Below, piece after piece: positions 45,201 to 56,830 of a DNA stretch of 64,000 nt. Every line of letters starts with the position of its first letter. Positions within the stretch are counted from its first letter, which is position 1. The notes under the pieces are model-generated. The model had not been told where the DNA came from, ran no database searches, and saw only the letters and a program-made list of their open reading frames with translations. Position numbers and translations under genes: made by a program. Source of the DNA: Pseudeuparius sepicola (taxonomy: Eukaryota > Arthropoda > Insecta > Coleoptera > Anthribidae); NCBI GenBank assembly GCA_963920635.1, contig OY987299.1, positions 18,217,401-18,281,400 of the forward strand, in the 5' to 3' direction.

Positions 45201-47029
45201 AGTTAAGTTGATAATTAGTAAATTAGTGTAGTTTTAAGAACGATGGGAAGAGAAAAGTGTTATCATATGATGCAGGCTTATAAGTGTCTAATTTGTTGTT
45301 TTTGTTTTGAGTAGGCATTTTTTATGATGGCTGATTACAATGCAGCCTTTAGGTTAGTATAATATGTTTATTATTTATCTGAACAACAACTATACAGGTA
45401 GTTGTATAGTTTAGGTATTTATATTATTTTATATGTAATTGTGAGTTTGGAACAAGTATTTGTCTAAGTGCACAGGCTGATTCATATTATGCTAAGGGGT
45501 TCGAAATTATTTCACTAAGAGTATAATATTTCTAAAGTCACTTGGAACATTACAAAAAACTCTAATTGGCCCACAAAAAGAAAATAGGACATAAGCGTCA
45601 CGCAGTTTTCTAAAATATACATATTCTAAAGGTAAAGGTTAATGCACCATATAATATTGTTAAAAGGGGTCTAAAAAGCCGTATCGATTATAACTATTTA
45701 CGCAAGTGTATCCTAAGATCTTTGAAATAATTATGGCACACTTATCCACCGCATTTCGCTGCACAAGTGGCCAGCCGTCGAACAGTGTAACCCATGCAAG
45801 TATTGATGATATTATATTAAGCGAGCATGCAGTCACTTGTTTTTACTACAATATCTATCTTCTCTGTCTCCTTCATCTCTTTTCACTACTAATACCAGGT
45901 GCGGTTTAATATGGTTAAAAAAGTGTTTTGTCGTTTTGTCTCGTATTTTATTGCAGCGAGGCGCCTGTTCTCGAGCTACCTTGGTAAAATATAAATGAAC
46001 TCACTTGGAACACAGTGATATACGGGGCGCCATCTATTTCATAGCATTTACCACGCTCTGCTACTGTTAACAATACCAGACTTATCAGCAGAAATCACCC
46101 CTATAAAATTCAACATGAAACAGTTGACTGTACAATAATATTATATAAAGTAGATATATAAATGGCGGCACATTTATAATCTATATTTTTATTATTCAAA
46201 TAAATTTCAATATAATTTATGGGATATCTCGTAAATAGTATAATTTATATATTTCACAATTTATTTCCTAAACGCCCGGTCCTGACAATGCAATTTTGTT
46301 GCAGCAATTACGAAAATTGTATGAAATTAACCTTTCACACTTTGCAATTAGTATAACTACAATTTTGTTATATGCGAATAGAGACTGCTCTATTTTTGTG
46401 TAACTAAGTTGCAGCAACTTAGTCACTTTTTTAGGGATTTTCCCAAGCCAACTTAAATTTTTGATTTGACACATTGGTCGTCACTGCATTTTTGAGGTTA
46501 GCACTAATAATTAATAATAAATTACTATTTGGTAGGCTAAAATTACTTATTATATATTTTTTTCTGTTAAAAATATCGGAAAACGTATCGATAATAGTAT
46601 GTCAAATTCTAGTAACTTAAGAATCAGGTTGATAATGATCGGGTTTGTTACTAGAAAATTGCTGTAATTAATGCAACTGTGTGTGAACACATATGCAACA
46701 TAGTTGCAGAGTCAAAAAGTTGCAACAACGAAGTGGCATAGGTAATATATTGTCGCATCGTCAGAACCAGGCTAGGAAAAATTTGTCCAGTTATATTTTT
46801 TGCCTGCGGTCTTCTCCACAGTATCTGTTTGTTATTACAAGGCTTGTTATCTGCATATGATTAAAACAATATCTACTCCTTTGGTTTGGATCACTCTTGG
46901 GAGACCTGCAGAAAATACCTTCTTTGCGTTTGAAGTGTAAGATTCCATTTAAGGCTGTGGGGCATTTCTGTTACTCTGTACCGCCTTAAAACATGTAGTG
47001 ACATCCTATTTCTGTGTCCTCGGTTGAAA
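45201..47029. other. No supported gene
   Basis: AT-rich. It includes the second copy of the short repeat (46018-46120) and a 9-bp-stem hairpin CTAAGTTGCAGCAACTTAG near 46404. Confidence 0.45.
46018..46120. repeat. Short dispersed repeat (pair with 4109-4210)
   Basis: Nearly identical to 4109-4210, same orientation, beginning TACGGGGCGCCATCTATTTC. Confidence 0.65.
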
Positions 47030-47365
47030 TTGAAGCCATGAGTGCGCGCCACTGGACGAGGGCGGGCATAGCGGAGACCTCGGGTCCCGGAATCCCGGCC
47101 GTCGATGCCAGATAACGCCGGCTTGTCGGCGGACGAAAGTCCGGATCGGGATTTATGCATCCAGCAGGATCGTCACCGTCAGCCGATCCGCCAGCCAGAT
47201 ACCGCGAGGAGCGTGGCCCGTGCCACATACGGCCACAGACATATATAGCTTCGCTCTGTGATACGGCGCATACGGTGTGCCTGTTTCGAGTGGCCCACTC
47301 ACAAGATATCTCTTTGTGGCAACAGACAGCAAAAACCGCTGCCAATGGAGTCATTAGATACTTCA
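47030..47365. promoter_or_regulatory. GC-rich island, candidate regulatory element
   Basis: GC-rich sequence (GGGTCCCGGAATCCCGGCCG, AACGCCGGCTTGTCGGCGGA) with frames on both strands but no domain. It lies immediately beside the 47398 foldback. Confidence 0.35.
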
Positions 47366-47399
47366 TTCGTTTATTGTTTTCGTAAATCGTCTATGTGTA

Positions 47400-49167
47400 C
47401 AGGGTGGTCAGATAAGATTGCAAAGTGCTGTATCTCGGAAACTATTCGTCGTAGAGACTTGCGGTAAAAAATGTTTAGAATAAAGTGGCCAAGAGGAAAA
47501 CCTGGAAATTATTTTCAGATTTCCAAGATAGTCACCAGGGGGCGTAACCGCCATCTTAAACTTTTAAAGTGATTTTTCACTGAAATCCACCTAGTAATGT
47601 TACCGAAATAATATATGCTTTTTAAAGGTTAAGCTTTATTCGAGTAATTTTTGTTCAACACTTTTTGACATATCTATTAAAATAAAGTGGTGGGGAGTGA
47701 TCAATGTTTTTTAAATAAACAGCTGTAACTCCTAAATGACTGAACGGATTTTAACAAACTTGGTCTCGTTGGAAAAAGCATTTATTGGTCGATCAAACCC
47801 ACCTTATCCGTGATATGTCTAAGTCTCAGTGATGCCGCTAGAGCGCGTTTTTTGATATAATAACAGAAAATTGCAAAATTCTCGAAAAAATTAAATGTAA
47901 TAATATTACCTTTTTTTCACAAAAATGTAGTGAAATTATACCTAAATAGGCTAGTGAAAACCGTATCTCGATATCTTATTCCTAGCTGAAAATATCAAAG
48001 AAAGAAAATTTAGTTTTATCATAAAATTTTAAAAAGACGCTGTACACCTGTATTTATTTTTATTTGTCTTTTTTTAAGATTTAATGAAAAACTTTCATAA
48101 TTGTATCATTTTTTAATTATAAAAGTATACTTAGTTCAAAAAATTTAAAAAAACGTGTAGGGGCATAATAATCAATGCATGTAATATGTAAATGCAAGGT
48201 AGGCAAAAAGCGAAGAGTAGGCCATGGAGGAAAAACAAATGCCTAAAATCAACTTGTCAACAAATATTAAAATCCTATTCCTAACTGAACATGCTTTTTT
48301 TAAATAAAACTAATGCTTCCTTAAATGACCGAACTATCTTCCATCACCGTCAATGCATTGTTGACAAGTTGATTTTAGGCATTTGTTTTTCATCCATGGC
48401 CTACTCTTCATATTTTGCCTACCTTGCACTTGCATATTAAATGCAATGATTATTATGCCCCTACACGTTTTTTTTTTAATTTTTTGAACTAAGTATACTT
48501 TTATAATTAAAAAATGATAAAATTTTGAAAGTTTATCATTAAATCTTAAAAAAGACAAATAAGAATAAATACCGGAGTAACAGAGTATTTTTAAAATTTT
48601 ATGATAAAACTAAATTTTCTTTCTTTAATATTTTCAGCTAGGAATGGGATATTGAGATACGATTTTCACTAGCCTATTTAGGTATCATTTCACTACATTT
48701 TTATGAAAAAAAGTAATATTATTGCATTTAATACTTTCGAGAATTTTGCAATTTTCTGTTATTATATAAAAAAACGCGCTCTAGAGGCATCAACGAGACC
48801 AAGTTTGTTAAAATCCGTTCAGTCATTTATTAGTTACAGCTGTTTATTTAAAAAAAAAAACATTGAATCACTCCCCACCACTTTATTTTAATAGATATGT
48901 AAAAAAGTGTTAAACAAAAATTACTTGAATAAAGCTTGCCTTTAAAAAGAATATATTATTTTGGTAACATTACTAGGTGGATTTCAGTGAAAAATCACTT
49001 TAAATGTTTAAGATGGCGGTTACGCCCCCTGGTGACTATCTTGGAAATCTGAAAATAATTTCCAGGTTTTTCTCTTGGCCACTTTATTCTAAAAATTTTT
49101 TACCGCAAGTCTCTACGACGAATAGTTTCCGAGATACAGCACTTTGCATTCTTATCTGACCACCCTG
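47400..49167. mobile_element. Foldback element with ~870-bp arms
   Basis: Ends CAGGGTGGTCAGATAAGA and its complement have TA outside (47398-47399 and 49168-49169). Almost the whole element is one inverted repeat folding around about 48310, with only minor indels. Landmarks such as CAGGGGGCGTAACCGCCATC and TGGTGGGGAGTGAT recur inverted. No transposase remnant is visible. Confidence 0.85.
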
Positions 49168-49499
49168 TACAGACATATTCACGAAGATTTCAGACCGCCT
49201 TGACTTTGTTATTTTTCGACTTATCTAAAAACTATAGGAAACACAAAATTGTAGGAAATTTTCCCGTGAGTCTAACGATTGAAAGAAGGAGGAAACTTTG
49301 ATCTGCAATACTGCATTTTTCAACATTTCATTTTTCCCCTTCAGTATTTCACGTGTTGCTTAGTTTAAGTACCCTTCATTTCTTTCACCACTTACACGAA
49401 GAGGATTTACACCGATTTTTTTCGTTTATCATTGCATAATATTGTTTCCATGGGTAATTTGGTCTTATGTGTCAACTACATAAATATTACCAATATTTT

Positions 49500-49960
49500 T
49501 TCTTAAATTTTTGTCGTAAATACAGAACAAACAGGCAGCTATGACCTGTGACACATCAAACTGAATGGGACATTTTGCCTTACAAAACACACATAACTAA
49601 AGATTTTTACAGATAACCAATGTTAGTTTATAAACTAACCTTGCAGATAACTTAATTTTCGAGCCCACAAGGTAATCCATACAGCAAAACTAATGTAACA
49701 CGTCACACATAAATTCCAGTTCTTGCAAACAATTTCCATGTTAACGTATACAATATAATAAAAAAGTTACAGAAGTTTAATTTTTTTTTAGATTTTTGGC
49801 TATAGTTTTCGTAGGTGGCGATGTTTAGCAACTTTCATCATAACAAAAGAAGGTCACCCGGAACAGCTATCGATCGCACCCGCCACCGATCTTTTCTGTT
49901 AAACAATAGCCTAGATATTTTGAGTATGAGCCACTTATACATATAAGCCACCCTGTATAG
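49500..49960. repeat. Dispersed repeat F, copy 1
   Basis: It shares with 56431-56830 (inverted) and 57540-57965 (direct) the landmarks AGAACAAAC-GGCA, TTCTTGCAAACAATTTCCAT and TTTTGGCTATAGTTTTCGTA. It ends TATAAGCCACCCTGTA, a mariner-type terminus, and carries the uninterrupted palindromic target found split at 54309. Confidence 0.65.
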
Positions 49961-50094
49961 CTGGCCAAAATTGCTAGGTTTTTTTGTAGGGCGCAAAATA
50001 AAGAAGGATTTTGCGGCGATAGTCTTAAAAAAATCATACTGTCTATAAAAATATATTTCTACGCCCTCTCTATTATTCAGCGTGTCACGCTCTG

Positions 50095-50875
50095 ATGTCC
50101 GGAAGAGGGAAAAGTTTGTTATTCGTGGGTTTACGACAAAAAGCCACTCTTTTTATATAAAGACTCCTATTTGTTCCAAAACGCCCAAAACTGTTAAAAT
50201 ATTTTAGATTTTTTATACAGGGTGTTCAGTAATTCGAAAAATTTAGAAAAATTTTATTATTCATAAAAAACATAAAAACAATATTATCAAGGATGTCATT
50301 AAGAATCCACAGGGGGTTACAAATTTGAGGTTTCAGCAATTTATGTTGAATTTTTTAACAAGGCCTGAAACAAAAACAATATGCTGAACCTTGATAATAA
50401 TGTGGACACTTTAAAAAACAGAATAAAGGATAAAATTGCAAATATTCCTGTACACGAAATACAAAATGTGTATAGAGAATTTATTAGAAGAGTTGAAATT
50501 TGTGCAGAAGTTGGAGGTAATAAATTTGAGTGAAATTTATTTTTGTAAATTTTAATAGGTAACATTATTGCTTGCTTAAAAAATTTTCCATATTGTTAGC
50601 AATAAATTGACGTAATAGCATTGAATAAATTGATTATTGTATAAATTCTGCAAATATCAAATAAAGGGGCACAAATTAATTACCTGCCCGCCTCGTTAAA
50701 AAAAATTAACATACATTGCTGAAACCTCAAATTTGTAACCCCCTGTGGATTCTAAATGACATCCTTGATAATATTTTTCGATATTGCAGGAGTTTTTATA
50801 AAGAGTGACTTTTTGTCGTAAACCCACGAATAAAAAATTTTTTCCTCTTCCGGACATCAAAGCGGGACAAGCTGT
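50095..50875. repeat. Two-level inverted repeat
   Basis: The outer arms (GATGTCCGGAAGAGG...GGTTTACGACAAAAAG) pair between about 50095-50165 and 50800-50865. The inner arms (AAGGATGTCATT and CCACAGGGGGTTACAAATTT) pair between about 50288-50340 and 50715-50775. A CAGGGTGTTCAGTAATTCG end near 50218 suggests a mariner-type element inserted in the outer one. Confidence 0.6.
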
Positions 50876-51308
50876 AAGTATACAGGGTGGCCCACCACGA
50901 ACTGCATCGATCTATATATGGAAAACTAAAAGCAGGAAAGTTCTGAAAATTTGGCACCTCACCAATGCCGATGGGCGCTGCTCAACTAAAATATTTTGGT
51001 GAATCTGGCACTTCCGATTATACCGGAAGTCGATATCAACTTTCTTATTTCAAATGGAACACCCTGTATATTATTGCATTTTTTGATTCTAGGCATCATT
51101 TTGGAACAAAAACATGCAACATGTCCTATGTCTAAATCCAACCGATTTTGAGATATTTGCATTTTTCCGAAAAAAATGACAGGTGCAGACCTAAAGTCAA
51201 TTAGCAATTTATACGAGAAAACCGCGAAATTTCAAAACGAATTTTTGGAATCGTGTAACAGAAGCCCTGACCTAGTGATCTCTGCTGAGAAATAAATCCG
51301 TTCTTATA

Positions 51309-52605
51309 CGGGGTGTTCAAAAAATATAAATAAATATTACATTCAAAATGTGCTTAAATCTCGAAATTTTCAAATGGAAACCCCCATTTTTTTTAATGCC
51401 ATCTTAATCACCACTAAAAATAATGACAACTTTGTGTAAGGTTTCCTATACCTAAATGCAGTAATTTTCGATTAATTTACGAAAAACCCACTTTTCGTCC
51501 ATATAAAATGGGGGGTTTGTTTAACGCTAAGAAAATCATATTAGCCGTGGGCGTTGAAAAGACAATCGCGGCTGAGAAAATGTCACTTGGTTTATAAATT
51601 ATTGTCGACAATAATGCCGGCGCGCTTAAATTACCTACACAAACGAAGAATATTTTAATTTGTTTATTATCTACGGAGAATGCAACATAAAGTAATATCA
51701 AGAACGTGCGATACATTTGGGGCTTGCTCTGCACCAAAAAAAAAACAACACCAAACACAAGTACACAATTTTAAACTGTATGGACGTGTCAGAGAAAAAT
51801 CACTTAAAAATAAGCCTATTGTTACTGGCCTAAATTACACTACATTAAAACACTAAGAGACTAATAGTTAAAGAAATAACAAAATTTTAAACAGTAAGGA
51901 TGTATCAAAGCGAAAATACAGTGTTAAAGGCAAGCAGAGACTAGAGAAGAAACCTTCCTCTTGTTCGTGTTAATTTAATAAATGTTCAAATTGTCTTCCT
52001 TGAACATCTAAACACTTTTCACATCTCCGAAGTAGTTCTTCATGCGTAGCCCTTCTAATAGAGAGTGGATTTAAATTGGCAAACGCATGTCGCACTCTGT
52101 CCATGCAATCTTCCATTGTTATTAATGGAGTACTGTAAACTTGATTCTTTATTGTGCCCCAAATAAAGTGGTCAAGAACTGTGGATAGCGAGCCCCAAAT
52201 GTATCGCACTTTCTTGATATTACTTTGTTGCATTCTCCGTAGATAATAAACAAATTTAAATAATCTTCGTTTGTGTAATTTAAGCGCGCCGGCATTATTG
52301 TTGACAATAATTTATAAACCAAGTGACAAGTGACATTTCCTCAGCCGCGATTGTCTTTTCAACGACCATGGCTAATATGATTTTCCAAGCGATAAACAAA
52401 CCCCCCATTTTATGGACGAAAAGTGGGTTTTTCGTAAATTAATCGAAAATTACTGTATTTAGGTATAGGAAACCTTACACAAAGTTGTCATTATTTTTAG
52501 TGGTGAATAAGATCGCATTAAAAAAAATGGGGGTTTCCATTTGAAAATTTCGAGATTTAAGCACATTTTGAATGTAATTTTTATTAATATTTTGTGAACA
52601 CCCTG
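51309..52605 (-). mobile_element. Inner mariner-type element with transposase remnant
   Basis: Ends CGGGGTGTTCAAAAAATATA and TTTTGTGAACACCCTG have TA at 51307-51308 and 52606-52607. The arms are about 430 bp. The unique centre (about 51740-52180) contains the C-terminal part of a transposase on the minus strand. The element sits exactly at the symmetry axis of the outer foldback. Confidence 0.85.
51970..52233 (-). pseudogene. Mariner-family transposase, C-terminal 87 residues
   Basis: The frame reads VLDHFIWGTIKNQVYSTPL and ends CEKCLDVQGRQFEHLLN. The D-x-F-x-WG-x-x-K-x-x-VY motif marks the region of the third catalytic carboxylate in insect mariner-like (DDE_3) transposases, and QFEHLL is the usual terminus. 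The rest of the protein (HTH and first two catalytic carboxylates) is absent. The apparent start lies in the inverted-repeat arm and is not a real one. Confidence 0.8.
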
Positions 52606-53043
52606 TATAAGAACGGATTTATTTCTCAGCAGAGATCACTAGGTCAGGGCTTCTGTTACACGATGCCAAAAGTTCGTTTTGAAATTTCGCGGTTTCCTCG
52701 TATAAATTGATAATTGACTTTAGGTCTGCACCTGTCATTTTTTTCGGAAAAATGCAAATATCTAAAAAACGGTTGGATTTAGACATAGGATATGTTGCAT
52801 GTTTTTGTTCCAAAATAATGCCTAAAATCCAAAAATGCAATAATATACAGGATGTTCTATTTGAAATAAGAAAGTTGATATCGACTTCCGGTATAACCGG
52901 AAGTGCCAGATTCACCAAAATATTTTAGTTGAGCAGCGCCCATCGGCATTGGTGAGGTGCCAAATTTTCAGAATTTTCCTACTTTTAGTTTTCCATATAT
53001 AGATCGATGCAGTTCGTGGTGGGCCACCCTGTATAGCCCGAAA

Positions 53044-53046
<3 letters not shown>

Positions 53047-53091
<45 letters not shown>
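53047..53091. repeat. (AT)n microsatellite, 45 bp
   Basis: Uninterrupted alternating AT starting 14 bp after the right TA of the outer foldback. Confidence 0.95.
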
Positions 53092-53093
<2 letters not shown>

Positions 53094-53169
53094 CAACACG
53101 ACCTGTAAAATTCACAGAATAAAAGAGAATATACATACATATAATATAAAACTTATAGGCTTTCTCATA

Positions 53170-53375
53170 CTTTCTACAAAAGCGTAGAAGGGCCACCTAA
53201 AATAAATACAAAATCCGCCAGTAAATTTTTTTAATAATAATTCAAAATTTGTCGCAAAATTTCTAGTAACTAACTCGAAATTTTACAACAAATTTTAAAA
53301 TATTAAAAATGTTTACTGGCGCATTTTTTTCTGTTTTAGGTGGCCCTTCGCCCTTCTACGCTTTCGTACTTTTCA
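53170..53375. mobile_element. Miniature inverted-repeat element
   Basis: AGCGTAGAAGGGCCACCTAA on the left pairs with TTAGGTGGCCCTTCGCCCTTCTACGCT-type sequence on the right; the right copy has 7 extra bases. GCCAGTAAA / TTTACTGGC continue the pairing inward. No coding. Confidence 0.65.
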
Positions 53376-53410
53376 GACCTATTTCCTGCCTGGTCTGTGG
53401 TTCCACGTTA

Positions 53411-53450
53411 AGGGCCCTACACACGCTCAGGCGGACTGTCCGGCCTGCCT
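53411..53450. repeat. Solo terminal repeat of the Harbinger-like family
   Basis: TTA followed by AGGGCCCTACACACGCTCAG and GCGGACTGTCCGGCC matches the ends of the element at 2200-2706. No partner terminus was found nearby. Confidence 0.7.
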
Positions 53451-53639
53451 TTACACCGAACGAATAGGATTTTTGAGCGCCTCCGATAATTTTATTTACA
53501 GTTACTAATTGGCAGTAAAACTTCCACGTATATGCAATCGTAAAACTTAATTCATTATTTCTTGCAGCATCCTTAAGGACCGAAAACAAATAGCCTGGGC
53601 GCTCGTTAAATTTATCAGCCGGGCGAAATATCCGCGCAA

Positions 53640-54260
53640 AATATAAAATGTTTATTAACAGTTCGGGAGAGCGAGCGGTCGCGCCGGCCGCTCACCATCG
53701 ACCAAACTAGTTTATAGCAACAATATAATCGCGGGCATTTACCTGGCGCGCCATGTTCGACGATAATTACGGGCGGGATGGAGGAAAAAAAAACAAAACG
53801 GAGTAAATCGAGGGTTTTGATTGGCGCCAGACTGCGGCCGCGGCGCCACCGCCTCCTTCCTTTTTTACGGATCCCGGGCGATATTTATCGAGGCGCGTCG
53901 CAGTAAAATAAAATCAAATTAATACAGGCCGTATCCGCCGAGGGGGACGCCTATAAAAAATGCGAAGAATGCCGCCGCGGAACGCGGGCCCTCTCCTTTT
54001 ATGCCCCCCCTTAATACGTTGTATTACTAAACGTTAAGCGGTTTATTATCGGCGTCGCCGCGAGTTATTGAATGATTAATTTTTACGTCCCGCTCCAGCC
54101 GGCCAGCAGCACCGGGCGGCGCGGCGGCCCCTGACGGGCCCATGAAGACGTCGCGTCGCTGGCTGGCCCGCCGCGCCAGCTCCCCAAGTAATAATTAATT
54201 CGCACTGCAAACAATTGAATAAATCAACGTTCGGCTATTGGACGTTAATGAACCCGGCGT
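53640..54260. promoter_or_regulatory. Largest GC-rich island, with homeodomain-type AT motifs
   Basis: About 620 bp of GC-rich blocks (GCGGTCGCGCCGGCCGCTC, CCGCCGCGGAACGCGGGCCC, CCGGGCGGCGCGGCGGCCC) is interspersed with AT motifs such as AATGATTAATTTTTAC, AGTAATAATTAATTCG and CAATTGAATAAATCAA. There is no coding frame with a domain. This mix of GC-rich DNA and TAATTA/AATAAA sites is typical of developmental enhancers. The role here is inferred. Confidence 0.4.
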
Positions 54261-54308
54261 ATTTCGTCATCTCTAATTTTGGGCAACGGTGAAGGACAGT
54301 GGCTTATA

Positions 54309-56430
54309 GAGGGTGAGTCATTAATAATGGCACATACGGTGTGGATAGAAATTGTGGAATATTGCTTATATTTCTTAAAATACTATGAAAAACTTGTTTT
54401 AATAAAAGTGTTAGGGGAAATTATTTCCCGTTTAGTGATATCAAGCAATCTTTCGTAGCACAAAAAATGTGGTTGCCATGGTAACCGACTCGATTTTTTT
54501 AAATGGCACCATATACGTTTCTTGGTGAAAATTGATACATAGGAACTTTCTGAATACGATACAGTACAATTTTAATGGGGTCGCATAAGAAAAAATACAA
54601 AAAAAGTTTTCTATTATGCTATTGACAATGTTTAACAAAATAATTATTAACATCAAGTTAGCCATGCCAAAATCAGAACAATGGGAAACTGTCATTAGCT
54701 GTCAGTTGCTTGTAATTGTGTGCATTGTTGCAGTAAACGTACTTTTTAACTCAATTTTCTGTGTACTTAAGTAGTACTTAGTAAGTTATAATGGCGCTTG
54801 AATTAAGTGAAACGGAAAGAATACAGGTTAACATACTAAGTAGGTACTTAAGTACACAGAAAATTGAGTAAAAAAGTACGTTTTGTGTAACAATGTACAC
54901 AGTTACACAGCTAGTGACAGTTTCGCATTGTTCTGATTTTGGCATGGCTAACTTGATGTTAATAATTATTTTGATAAACATTGTCAATAGCATAATACCT
55001 AGAAAACTTAATTTTTTGTATTTTTTTTCTTATGCGACCCTATTAAAATTGTATTGTATCATATTCAGAAAGTTCCAATGTATCACCAAAAAAAGTATAT
55101 GGTGCCATTTAAAAAAATTAAATCGGTTACCATGGCAACCACATTTTTTGTGCTACGAAAGATTGCTTGATATCACTAAACGGGAAATAATTTCCCCTAA
55201 TACTTTTATTAAAACATGTTTTTGATATGAGGAATATTTTAAGAAATATAAGCAATATTCCACAATTTATATCCACACTGTATATTGAAACCGCATATTT
55301 TAGGCCAAAATATTACGATTGAGGCTAATATACCTTATAGAAATGTTGTTTTAAGAGATACAGGGCGTTGAAGTTTGTTTTTTGAAATTGCATTTTGGCT
55401 ACATCTCCCAACATAATCAAGCTACTGAACTGAAATTTGGCACTGCTATGTTTTTGGGGATGGAGAATAAACTGAAAACGTAAATTTCGACGTATCTCAC
55501 AGAGGGAGCCGCACTTGCGCTGCTTTTGGATCGTGCTTTTATTCGTAACTTTTTTGAGGTTCTCTTTTTGGTCCTGCAGGTCCATAATTTCAGTGCATCT
55601 TTTCATTCTGCAACAAAGAGGTACTCTTGTTTGATAACGATCAAATCAACCGTTTGCGCTGAAATTGCCAAAACGTGCCCCAAAACACCTACTGACTTCG
55701 CAACATTCGAAAAATACAATTTTCACCGACTGCTTTCAAATATTGCACAACGACTGTAAGTATCATTTAAAGCGAGAAAAACCCATATGAACAATGCCCC
55801 AAAAAATGTTCACTTTCAAAATGGAACGGATTAAAACTCGACAAAATTTGGACACCCTATTTCATGAAAACGAATGCGTTTCGTCCAATGTTCATTTAGC
55901 ATTTTTTTCTTCATTTTCAATGTACAGTTAATCTGTAAGATTTGAAAGCAGTATAGGTCAACATTTTATTTTTCGAATGTTGAAGTCAACAGGTGTTTTG
56001 CGGTACGTTTTGGCAATTTCAACGCAAACGGTTGATTTGATCGTTATGAAACAAGAGTACCTATTTGTTGCAGAATGAAAAGATGCACTAAAATGATATA
56101 CCCGCAGAACCATAAAGATAACCTGAGAAAAGTTACGAGTATAAAAGCATGATCCGAACACAGCGCAAGTGGCTCCTCTGTGAGATACGTAGAATTGACA
56201 TTTTCAGCTTATTCTCCATCTCTAAAAACGTAGCTGTGCCAAATTTCAGTTCAGCAGCTTGATTATTTTGGGAGATGTAGTCAAAATGCAATTTCAAAAA
56301 ACAAACTTCAACGCCCTGTATCTTTTAAACAAACAATATTTCTATAAGACATATATTAGCCTCAATCGTAATATGTTGGCCTAAAATATATGCGGTTTCA
56401 CTATGTGCCATTATTAATGACTCACCCTGT
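54309..56430. mobile_element. Outer mariner-end foldback (~470-bp arms)
   Basis: Ends GAGGGTGAGTCATTAATAAT and its complement (CACCCTG) have TA at 54307-54308 and 56431-56432. After removal of the inner element, the arms (54309-54336 plus 55283-55760, and about 55930-56430) pair well, including AACTTCAACGCCCTGTATC. The centre is about 170 bp. It is itself inserted in a copy of repeat F. Confidence 0.8.
54337..55280. mobile_element. Inner foldback, ~450-bp arms
   Basis: Ends CGGTGTGGATAGAAATTGTG and its complement (CCACACTG) have TA at 54335-54336 and 55281-55282. The other arm of the outer element (about 56400-56410) shows the empty site. The loop of about 50 bp holds an ATG followed by MALELSETERIQ, which resembles a transposase start, but the frame soon stops. 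Confidence 0.8.
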
Positions 56431-56830
56431 ATAAGCGGCTCACTCAAAATATCTCGGCTATTTTTTGACAGAAAAAATCGGCGGCGGGTGCTCTTAGCTC
56501 TTCCGGGCCGCCTTTTTTGTCATGATGTTGGAGTCCATGGCAATCTACGAAAACTATGGCCAAAAATCTAAAAAATTCAAAATTTACCTCTTTTATTTCT
56601 AGACGTAAAAAAATTTAACAGAATTGTTTGCGAGAACTGTTAAAATTCAAATAATGTATAATTTTTGAAATATTGGATTAGATATAGGTAACTAAATTTA
56701 GGCTCTCTTGGTATCAAAAATTAAATTATGTAAAAAAAATTTTAATGATACATTTTTTATAAAGCACAATTTTGATATGTCACACTTACCAGTTTGTTCT
56801 GTATATAATATAAAATTATTTGTGATTGCC
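56431..56830. repeat. Repeat F, copy 2 (inverted, split)
   Basis: Inverted relative to 49500-49960. Its terminal 15 bp (CAGTGGCTTATA) lie at about 54294-54308, on the other side of the inserted foldback. The rest begins TATAAGCGGCTCACTC. Confidence 0.65.

Larger units (their letters stand above)
50883..53031. mobile_element. Outer mariner-end foldback (~420-bp arms)
   Basis: Ends CAGGGTGGCCCACCACGAAC and its complement have TA at 50881-50882 and 53032-53033. The arms run from each end to about 51306 and from about 52610, and meet at CCGTTCTTA / TAAGAACGG, where the inner element sits. A diverged partial copy of the same family is at 63712-64000 (GGAAGTCGATAGCAACTTTG). Confidence 0.85.

Noticed and set aside
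46986..47366. 126-codon minus-strand frame in a GC island
   Set aside because: Competing frames on both strands, no domain or conserved motif, composition explained by the island.
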